A DNA stretch of 19,400 bases, from NCBI GenBank assembly GCA_005788075.1, contig SXZC01000137.1:1-19400 (forward strand), written 5' to 3'. This document shows, in pieces, positions 13,600 to 19,400 of the stretch (positions are counted from its first letter, which is position 1; every line of letters starts with the position of its first letter). Under the pieces are notes generated by a model. That model was given only the letters and a program-made list of their open reading frames with translations, had not been told where the DNA came from and made no database searches. Source of the DNA: Actinomycetota bacterium (GTDB lineage Bacteria > Actinomycetota > Thermoleophilia > Miltoncostaeales > Miltoncostaeaceae). Both the position numbers and the translations under genes were made by a program.

Positions 13600-15122
13600 C
13601 AGTGTTCCTTGGGAGTCAACAGGTCGATGATCGCCTGGATGAGGCCGGGGATGTCGCTGCTCGCGGCCTCGGCGGCCACCGTGAGCCCGGCCTCACGCGC
13701 CGTGGCCGAGGTGATGGGGCCGATGCTCACAGCGCGGGGGCCCTCGGCGAGGCGGGCACGCTGGGCGTCGTCCAGCACCGCGAGGGTGTTGGTGACGGTG
13801 GACGACGCCGTGAAGGTGATGACGTCGGCGTCGAGCGCCTGCGCGATGACCTCGTCGGAGGGGCTCTCGGGAACGGTCTCGTAGACGACCACGTCGTCCA
13901 CCTCGGCGCCGCGGGCGCGCAGGGCGTCAGCGATCACCGGACGCGCATCGAGCGCGCGCGCGATCAGCACCCGGCGGCCATCCATGGGATGGGCCTCGAG
14001 GGCCTCCACCATGGCCTCCGCCACGAAGCGCTCGGGCACCACGTCGGCGCGGATTCCATGGTTGGCCAGCGCGGCCGCGGTGGCCGGGCCCACGGCCGCC
14101 ACCACCTGATCGGGGCGCAGGCTGCGGGCATCGAGCCCGCGCACGGCCATGAGCCCGGCAAGGGCATCCACCCCGTTGGCGCTGGTGAGCACGATGACGT
14201 CGTAGTGGCCGATGGCATCGAGGGCGGCCTCGGCATGCGGAGTGAGGCCGGTGGGCCGGATGCGGATGACCGGCATCTCCACCACGTTCGCCCCGAGCGC
14301 CTCGAGCGCGCCCGCGAGCTCGCTGGCCTGCGCGCGGGCGCGCGTGACCACCACCGTGCGACCGGCCAGGGGTCCGCGGCCGGCGGCGGCGAGGCCGGGC
14401 TCACGCGAGACGACGTCGCCGAACACCAGGATGGCCGGGTTGCCGAGACCCTGTTCCTCCACCCGGTCGGCGATGGTGCCAAGGGTGGCAGTGAGCGATC
14501 GCTGGTGGGGCGTGGTGCCCCATTGGATGGCGGCGGCGGGCTGATCGGCAGGACGCCCGGCGGCGATGAGCCGCTCGGCGATGCCGCGCAGGCGCCCCAT
14601 TCCCATCAGCACGATCAGCGTATGCGGCAGGCCGGCGAGGCGATCCCAGTCGTTCTGCTCGGCGTCCTTCGCCGGGTCCTCATGCCCCGTGACCACCGTG
14701 AACGCCGTGGACATCGCCCGGTAGGTGACGGGGATGCCCGCGGCCGACGGCGCGCCGATGGCCGATGTGACGCCCGGCACCACCAGCACCGGCACGCCCG
14801 CCTGCACGAGCGCCTCGGCCTCCTCGGCCCCGCGGCCGAACACGAACGGGTCGCCGCCCTTGAGGCGGGCCACCACGCGACCCTCCTGGCCCAGCCGCAC
14901 GAGCAGCGCGGTGGTCTCGTCCTGCGTCAACTTGGCGCGCCCGGGCGCCTTGCCCACGTCGATGAGCTCGGCGTCGGGGCGCACGAGGTGCATCAGCTGC
15001 TCCGTGCCCAGACGGTCGTAGAGCACCACGTCCGCCCGCATGAGCGCCTCGCGCCCGCGCACGGTGAGAAGGCCGGGGTCACCCGGGCCGGCGCCGATCA
15101 GGTAGACAATCCCCTGGCTCAC
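13599..15122 (-). CDS. cobA-hemD: Fused uroporphyrinogen-III C-methyltransferase / uroporphyrinogen-III synthase
   Basis: This 507-residue bifunctional enzyme has two parts. Residues 1-245 are a SAM-dependent uroporphyrinogen-III methyltransferase (VYLIGAGPGDPGLLT at 6-20, LKGGDPFVFGRG at 87-98, VPGVTSAIGAP at 115-125), making precorrin-2. Residues 251-507 are uroporphyrinogen-III synthase (GRTVVVTRARAQASEL near 254, VLTSANGVDAL, AVGPATAAAL, TFTASSTVTN), closing hydroxymethylbilane to uroporphyrinogen III. The fusion makes the branch-point substrate and can also divert it to siroheme. The frame is open to 15428, but GTG 15122, overlapping the hemC stop as GTGA, starts right at the first methyltransferase strand. 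Confidence 0.93.
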   Translation of the reverse strand: MSQGIVYLIGAGPGDPGLLTVRGREALMRADVVLYDRLGTEQLMHLVRPDAELIDVGKAPGRAKLTQDETTALLVRLGQEGRVVARLKGGDPFVFGRGAEEAEALVQAGVPVLVVPGVTSAIGAPSAAGIPVTYRAMSTAFTVVTGHEDPAKDAEQNDWDRLAGLPHTLIVLMGMGRLRGIAERLIAAGRPADQPAAAIQWGTTPHQRSLTATLGTIADRVEEQGLGNPAILVFGDVVSREPGLAAAGRGPLAGRTVVVTRARAQASELAGALEALGANVVEMPVIRIRPTGLTPHAEAALDAIGHYDVIVLTSANGVDALAGLMAVRGLDARSLRPDQVVAAVGPATAAALANHGIRADVVPERFVAEAMVEALEAHPMDGRRVLIARALDARPVIADALRARGAEVDDVVVYETVPESPSDEVIAQALDADVITFTASSTVTNTLAVLDDAQRARLAEGPRAVSIGPITSATAREAGLTVAAEAASSDIPGLIQAIIDLLTPKEH

Positions 15123-15991
15123 GGGGCACCCACCTCGGTCGCGGCGCGGGCGCCAAGCGCGGCGGCGTCGCCCGCCGTTCCCTCGACGTCGGCGAACCGT
15201 CCGGTGCCCTCCCACCACGCGCGCATGCGCAGTGCGTCGCCGTCGGCCACGCAGAGCGCGCCTGCCGCCACGCTGCAGCCGCCGCCCAGCCGCGCGAGGA
15301 ATGCGCGCTCCGCCAGCAGGCATGCGTGGGCGGAGGCGTCGTCGATCGGCGCGCAGGCATCGCGCACCGATGCATCGTCGGCTCGGCCCTCGATGGCCAC
15401 GATGCCCTGCCCCGCCGCGGGCAGGCACACGTCGAGCGGCAGGGCCACGACGTCGGCGCGGTCAATGCCCAGGCGCCGCAGGCCCGCGGCGGCCAGCACA
15501 AGGGCGTCCACCTCGCCGGCATCGAGCTTGGCCAGGCGGGTGTCCACGTTGCCGCGCACCTCCACCACCTGCACGTCAGGGCGTGCGGCGCGCACCTGCG
15601 CGCTCCGGCGCGGGCTCGTGGTGCCCACGCGGGCGCCGTCCGGAAGGCCCTCGAGCCCGCCAGGGCTTCCCACCAGCACGTCGGAGGGATCCTCGCGTCT
15701 CGGGGTGGCGATGACGGCCAGCCCAGGGGGAAGCTCGCCGGGGAGATCCTTGGCCGAGTGCACGGCGATGTCCGCGCGGCCATCGAGGAGGGCCTCCTCG
15801 AGTTCCTTCACGAACATGCCCTTCACGTCCATGCCGGGGGCCGCGTCGGCGCCGGCGAGGCTCCAGCGGTCACCCGCGGTGGTCAACTCGAGCAGCGGCG
15901 CGTCGTGACCCGATACCTCGAGGGCCGTCGCAACGGCCCGTGACTGCGCGAGGGCCAGGGCGGAGCGGCGCGTGGCCACGGTCACGCGCAC
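15119..15991 (-). CDS. hemC: Hydroxymethylbilane synthase (porphobilinogen deaminase)
   Basis: This 290-residue cytosolic enzyme polymerises four porphobilinogens on a dipyrromethane cofactor. The cofactor cysteine is C239 in LGGGCSVAAG and the catalytic aspartate is D82 in VHSAKDLP. The N-terminal ATRRSALALAQ, TTSPRRSAQ near 124-132 and the RGNVDTRLAKL segment at 146-156 (family RGNVxTRLxKL) are intact. The start is GTG 15991, 9 bases after the hemA stop; another GTG two codons later is possible. Position between hemA and hemD is the classic hem order, with hemB missing from the window. Confidence 0.94.
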   Translation of the reverse strand: MRVTVATRRSALALAQSRAVATALEVSGHDAPLLELTTAGDRWSLAGADAAPGMDVKGMFVKELEEALLDGRADIAVHSAKDLPGELPPGLAVIATPRREDPSDVLVGSPGGLEGLPDGARVGTTSPRRSAQVRAARPDVQVVEVRGNVDTRLAKLDAGEVDALVLAAAGLRRLGIDRADVVALPLDVCLPAAGQGIVAIEGRADDASVRDACAPIDDASAHACLLAERAFLARLGGGCSVAAGALCVADGDALRMRAWWEGTGRFADVEGTAGDAAALGARAATEVGAP

Positions 15992-16000
15992 GGTCGCCCG

Positions 16001-17344
16001 TCAGCCGGGGGCGCCGGGCCGGGCCGCGAGGCCCGGGGCATCATCGGGCTCGGGCTGCCGCGGTCCCCGCTCGGGAAGGTCGAGGCCGAAGAGCATGCGC
16101 AGCGACTCCACGTGGCGCAGGCCGTCGATGCTGGTGGCCGCCTCGCGCGCGCGCACGGTGGGCTCGTGCAGCAGCTTGTTGAGGATCGCCCGGGTGACCT
16201 GGTCGATGCGCTCGGCCTCCTCGGGGCTGATCTCGCCGTCAGGGCCTGCCACGCGGGCGATCTCGCCCTGGCGGATGGCCTCGGCCATCTCGCGCAGCGA
16301 CGCGATGACCGGCGTGACGGCCAGGCCGGAGCGCCAGCCGGCGTAGCGCTCGACCTCCTCGCCCACGATCACCTCGGCGCGCTTGGCGTGCTCCTCGCGC
16401 TCGTCGCGGTGCTGTGCCACCACGCGCTCGAGGTCGTCGATGTCAAAGAGCACGGCGCCATGCACGCCCGAGGCGTCGGGGTGCACGTCACGGGGCACGG
16501 CGATGTCGATGAGCACCATCGGCCGACCCGGCCGGTCCTCGAGGGCCACCGTCACCTGCTCGGCCGAGATGACCGGGTGCGGGGCGTCGGTGGAGCAGAG
16601 CACCACATCGGCCATGGCGAGCTCGTCGGGCAGGCAGTCGTAGCCAAGGCCCATGCCGCCGAGGCGCTCGGCGATCTCGCGGGCGGTGCCGACGGTGCGG
16701 TTGATCACCACCAGCTCGCCGAGCCCGCGCTCCATGAGCGCCCGCGCGGTGGCCTCGGCCATCTGGCCACCGCCCACCACCAGGCCGCGCCTGCCGCCGA
16801 GGTCGGGGATGGCCTCACGGGCGAGGTCGGCCGCCACGGTGGACACCGACACCGGGCGCACGGCCACGCGGGTCTCGGTGCGCACCCGCTTGCCCGTCTC
16901 GAGCGCCTGGCGGAACAGGCGGTCGATGAGCACGCCCGTGCACTCCTCCTCGGCGCAGCGCTCCCAGGCATGCCGCACCTGGCCCTGGATCTCGCTCTCA
17001 CCCACCACCATGGAGTCGAGGCTGGATGCCACGCGGAACAGGTGCGCCACCGCGCGATCGTCGAGGTGCGCGTACCGCACGCAGTCGAACTCGCTGCGGC
17101 TCATGTCCTTGCTGTGGAGCACCAGCGACTCGCACACGGCGTCCTCTGCCGCCCCGGCGTCGAGCGCGTGCACGTACACCTCGGTGCGGTTGCACGTGGA
17201 GAGCACCACGGCCTCGGCGATGTCCGGGTGGCGCACGAGCTCGCGCGCCATGGTGCGCGCGGTGGCGTCGGTGAGCGCCACCTTCTCGCGCTGCTCCACC
17301 GGCGCGGTCTTGTGCGAGATGCCGACGACGAGCAGGTGGGGCAT
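16001..17344 (-). CDS. hemA: Glutamyl-tRNA reductase
   Basis: This 447-residue NADPH-dependent enzyme reduces glutamyl-tRNA(Glu) to glutamate-1-semialdehyde, the first committed step of C5-pathway tetrapyrrole synthesis. The catalytic cysteine is C51 in LSTCNRTEVY, preceded by GISHKTAPVEQRE at 8-20. SLDSMVVGESEIQGQV (108-123) and the nucleotide-binding VVGGGQMAEATARAL follow. The C-terminal dimerisation helices (LREMAEAIRQGE, LNKLLHEPTVRAREA) are complete, and a Pro/Gly-rich tail extends beyond them. The ATG at 17344 overlaps the upstream stop by one base (TGATG). Feedback by heme is known in some bacteria but nothing in the sequence shows it here. Confidence 0.96.
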   Translation of the reverse strand: MPHLLVVGISHKTAPVEQREKVALTDATARTMARELVRHPDIAEAVVLSTCNRTEVYVHALDAGAAEDAVCESLVLHSKDMSRSEFDCVRYAHLDDRAVAHLFRVASSLDSMVVGESEIQGQVRHAWERCAEEECTGVLIDRLFRQALETGKRVRTETRVAVRPVSVSTVAADLAREAIPDLGGRRGLVVGGGQMAEATARALMERGLGELVVINRTVGTAREIAERLGGMGLGYDCLPDELAMADVVLCSTDAPHPVISAEQVTVALEDRPGRPMVLIDIAVPRDVHPDASGVHGAVLFDIDDLERVVAQHRDEREEHAKRAEVIVGEEVERYAGWRSGLAVTPVIASLREMAEAIRQGEIARVAGPDGEISPEEAERIDQVTRAILNKLLHEPTVRAREAATSIDGLRHVESLRMLFGLDLPERGPRQPEPDDAPGLAARPGAPG

Positions 17345-18006
17345 CAGGCGGCCTCCACGGCGGTGGCGTCCAGGCCCAGCGCGGCGCGCACGCGGGCGCG
17401 GCAGGCCTCGGGGCCCTGGGAGGCGATGTCATCCACCACGCCGGAGTCGAGCAGGGCCTCCACCGCGGCGCGGCGCGATGCGATGTCGGGGTGCACGGCG
17501 ATGAGCTCATCGCGCGTGTCGGCGAGCAGGGCGATGAGACCAGCCCAGCCCGGGCCGAAGCGCTGCTGCAGGTCCTCGCGGATACGACGCGACACCACGG
17601 GGCTGGCGCCCCCGGTGGTGATGGCGATGGCCAGGTCGCCCTCGCGCATGAGGGCGGGAATCACCGCGGTGGACCCCTCGGGGTCATCGGCCACGTTCAC
17701 CTCGGCCCCGGTCGCCCGGGCGTGGTCGCGCACCTGCCGGTTGACCTGGGCGTCATCGGTGGCCGCCACCACCAGCGCCGCGCCGTCGAGGTCGCCGGGT
17801 GCGTAGGGACGCGCGCGGTGCTCGGCCACGCGGCCGTCGGCCACCATGGCCGCGAGGGCATCGCCCAGCGCGGGGCTCACCACGCGCACCCGTGCGCCGT
17901 GGGCCGCCAGCTTCGCGGCGCGCTCGGTGGCCACCTGGCCCCCTCCCACCACCACCACGAGGCGGTCGGTCAGGTCGAGGAACACCGGGTAGAGGTCGCG
18001 GGCCAT
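17344..18006 (-). CDS. Precorrin-2 dehydrogenase / sirohydrochlorin ferrochelatase-like (CysG N-terminal type)
   Basis: This 220-residue protein corresponds to the N-terminal half of CysG, also called SirC or Met8. It should oxidise precorrin-2 to sirohydrochlorin with NAD+, and Met8-type members also insert iron. The Rossmann motif is VVVVGGGQVATERAAKL (17-33), followed by ATDDAQVN (82-89), the catalytic region VNVADDPEGSTAVIPA (103-118; D107 or D108) and TTGGASP (130-136). With the CobA domain of the downstream fusion it forms the siroheme branch. The ATG at 18006 overlaps the ccmD-like stop by one base, and the stop overlaps hemA by one base. The frame is open to 18219 but the extension has no family content. 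Confidence 0.9.
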   Translation of the reverse strand: MARDLYPVFLDLTDRLVVVVGGGQVATERAAKLAAHGARVRVVSPALGDALAAMVADGRVAEHRARPYAPGDLDGAALVVAATDDAQVNRQVRDHARATGAEVNVADDPEGSTAVIPALMREGDLAIAITTGGASPVVSRRIREDLQQRFGPGWAGLIALLADTRDELIAVHPDIASRRAAVEALLDSGVVDDIASQGPEACRARVRAALGLDATAVEAA

Positions 18007-18197
18007 CAGGCGCGCTCCTCGGCCTTCTCGGGCTCGGTGCCCGACTCCTCCGCCTCGCGACGGTCGAGCATGCGCGTGATGGCTTCCACCTGCCGGCCCA
18101 CGCGCGCCGTGCGGGCGCCCAGCATCACCACGTAGGCCAGCACGAGGAACCAGATGACCGCGTATGCGGCCACCACGTATTGCGCTCCGCCACTCAT
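18006..18197 (-). CDS. ccmD: CcmD-like small membrane protein
   Basis: This 63-residue protein has one membrane segment (about residues 8-27, VVAAYAVIWFLVLAYVVMLG) followed by a basic, helix-forming stretch ARTARVGRQVEAITRMLDRRE and an acidic tail. Size, topology and position directly after ccmC match CcmD, which in E. coli-type systems stays with the CcmABC heme-release complex. Sequence conservation in CcmD is low, so the call rests mainly on context. The ATG at 18197 overlaps the ccmC stop as ATGA, which settles the start against the longer open frame to 18317. Confidence 0.75.
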   Translation of the reverse strand: MSGGAQYVVAAYAVIWFLVLAYVVMLGARTARVGRQVEAITRMLDRREAEESGTEPEKAEERA

Positions 18198-18913
18198 GCG
18201 CTCTCCAGTCGCATCGCAAGGCGCCGGAGCGCGCGCTCTGAGCGGCGGCCCAGCAGGTCGACCTCGAGCAGGGCGATGAACAGGGCGATCATCGCTGCCT
18301 GCGACACGATGAACCACCAGAGCATGGTGCCGGGCATGTTGGCCCCGCTCGACGTGAAGACCACGGGGTGCACGAACGACTCCGCCACGCGCACCGAGTA
18401 GAACGACAGGGGCACGGACGCAAAGCCCGCGATGGCGTAGATGGCCGAGTAGCGCATCTTGCGATCGTCCTCGGCGGAGGAGCGCAGCACGAAGTACGCG
18501 GCGTAGATGAGCACGACGATCAGGTACGTCACGAGGCGCGGATCACTCCACACCCACCAGGTGCCCCATGAGGCCTTGGCCCAGATCGATCCCGTGATCA
18601 CCACGAGCACCGAGAACAGCAGGCCGATGCGGATGCTGGCCTCGCCCACGTCATCCCACCGCTCGTCACGCGAGCGCAGGTAGAGGATGCCCGCCACGCA
18701 CGCCACGGCGAACGCGATGAGCGACGCGATGGCGATGGCCACGTGGAAGTAGAAGATGCGCTGGATGATCCCCTGGTCGGCGTCCTCGGGCGCGATGAGG
18801 AACACCCCGATGGTGGACACCACCACGAGGATCGTCGCGAGGACGCCCCAGATCACCGCGGCGCGCTGGCCGGGGATGCGTGCGGGGCCGTCAGTCGTCG
18901 AAGACGGCGTCAT
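18194..18913 (-). CDS. ccmC: Heme exporter protein CcmC
   Basis: This 239-residue polytopic membrane protein should bind heme and present it to the chaperone CcmE for cytochrome c maturation. The tryptophan-rich heme signature is at 116-126 (WGTWWVWSDPR). The two candidate heme-ligand histidines, H57 in FYFHVAIA and H182 in FVHPVVF, lie in loops on the same side. Six membrane segments can be traced. The ATG at 18913 overlaps the end of ccmB by 23 bases and has no clear Shine-Dalgarno; a TTG at 18937 is the alternative. It is coupled to ccmD by ATGA. Confidence 0.92.
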   Translation of the reverse strand: MTPSSTTDGPARIPGQRAAVIWGVLATILVVVSTIGVFLIAPEDADQGIIQRIFYFHVAIAIASLIAFAVACVAGILYLRSRDERWDDVGEASIRIGLLFSVLVVITGSIWAKASWGTWWVWSDPRLVTYLIVVLIYAAYFVLRSSAEDDRKMRYSAIYAIAGFASVPLSFYSVRVAESFVHPVVFTSSGANMPGTMLWWFIVSQAAMIALFIALLEVDLLGRRSERALRRLAMRLESA

Positions 18914-19400
18914 AGGTCGCGACTGAGACAAGGGCAAAAAGTATCGCGTATGCGAGCAGGAACAGGCAGTACCCGCGCCACTCGCTCATGTCATGTGGCC
19001 CTCCTGCCACGGCATGGGTGGCGCCGGCCCCCGCGATCACCACCGGAACCAGCGCCGGGAGGAACAGCACGGGCAGGATCAGGTCGCGCGCGCGGGTGAA
19101 GAGCGCGAGCCCCGAGAAGAGCGTGCCGGACAGCGCGATGCAGATGTTGGCGAGCACCGCTGCGATGGCGATCCACCCGATGGCGTCCCAGTAGGGGCCC
19201 TTCACGAAGAACACCCCGACCAGCGGGATCACCACGATCTCCACCGCGGTCATGTAGAGAAAGATCGCGATGGCCTTCGCCCCGAGCATCACGGTGCGCG
19301 GCACGGGCGACACCAGCAGGCCATCGAGCACGCGTTGCTCGCGCTCGGCCACGTACGAGCGGCCCACGCCGAGAACGGCGGTGAAGGCGAGCGTGACCCA
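18891..19400 (-). CDS. ccmB: Heme exporter protein CcmB (partial, runs off the right edge)
   Basis: 169 residues of the C-terminal part are visible; the frame continues through base 19400. The visible part starts WVTLAFTAVLGVGRS followed by EREQRVLDGLLVSPVPR, the typical CcmB cytoplasmic segment where the protein contacts the ATPase CcmA. Membrane segments follow, including AIAIFLYMTAVEIVVIPLVG, IAAVLANICIALSG, LILPVLFLPALVPVVIAG and LFLLAYAILFALV. CcmB is the permease of the CcmAB ABC transporter acting in heme delivery to cytochrome c. ccmA would be expected further upstream, outside the window. Confidence 0.92.
   Translation of the reverse strand, partial: WVTLAFTAVLGVGRSYVAEREQRVLDGLLVSPVPRTVMLGAKAIAIFLYMTAVEIVVIPLVGVFFVKGPYWDAIGWIAIAAVLANICIALSGTLFSGLALFTRARDLILPVLFLPALVPVVIAGAGATHAVAGGPHDMSEWRGYCLFLLAYAILFALVSVATYDAVFDD

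Noticed and set aside
13527..15908. A 793-codon open frame on the plus strand
   Set aside because: It is antisense to cobA-hemD and hemC, whose motifs are intact. Its His/Arg/Gly-rich content is the usual mirror of a GC-rich gene.
16112..17806. A 564-codon open frame on the plus strand
   Set aside because: It is the complementary shadow of hemA and the precorrin-2 dehydrogenase gene, with low-complexity His/Ala/Gly content and no domain.

Overview
The window is 19.4 kb of very GC-rich DNA from a bacterium. Frequent GTG starts, stop/start overlaps (GTGA, TGATG), an OmpR/HisKA two-component pair, a CobA-HemD fusion and a secreted protein with a YQWQRC Ig-like domain suggest a deep-branching actinobacterium, perhaps class Thermoleophilia. 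That placement is an inference; no 16S gene is present. Coding density is very high: no gene-free stretch exceeds about 100 bases, and I see no insertion sequence, prophage, CRISPR array or origin.

Left third (1-5.2 kb, mostly minus strand). The end of an unidentified plus-strand gene meets a minus-strand run of Nudix hydrolase, ASCH-domain protein and DUF429 protein (genes read right to left). Upstream lie a class I fructose-bisphosphate aldolase (fbaB) with its Shine-Dalgarno buried in a hairpin, and a 130-residue protein made of four exact 26-residue repeats followed by an amphipathic tail. Next come rsgA (ribosome-assembly GTPase) and pyrE (orotate phosphoribosyltransferase).

Middle (5.2-12.3 kb). 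A plus-strand pair encodes a stand-alone Nfu N-terminal domain and a two-helix membrane protein. It converges, across a terminator-like hairpin, on a TrpB2-type tryptophan synthase beta chain. Upstream of trpB2 is a response regulator / histidine kinase / small exported protein operon joined by GTGA overlaps. A plus-strand tRNA-Phe has a recognisable promoter and an 11-bp hairpin that also faces the end of a secreted beta-propeller (Vgb-like) protein. A divergent family 2 glycosyltransferase follows.

Right third (12.3-19.4 kb, minus strand). A compact tetrapyrrole and cytochrome c maturation cluster is transcribed ccmB-ccmC-ccmD-precorrin-2 dehydrogenase-hemA-hemC-cobA/hemD, then an exported NTF2-like protein and a SAM hydrolase. 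Almost every junction is an overlap of 1 or 4 bases or a gap of at most 10, so it probably forms one transcription unit. It covers glutamyl-tRNA to uroporphyrinogen III (except hemB, not seen here), the siroheme side branch, and heme export for cytochrome c.

The most unusual items are the tandem-repeat protein beside fbaB, the SD-masking hairpin, and a recurring -10 element placed exactly where a leaderless transcript would begin at the start codon.
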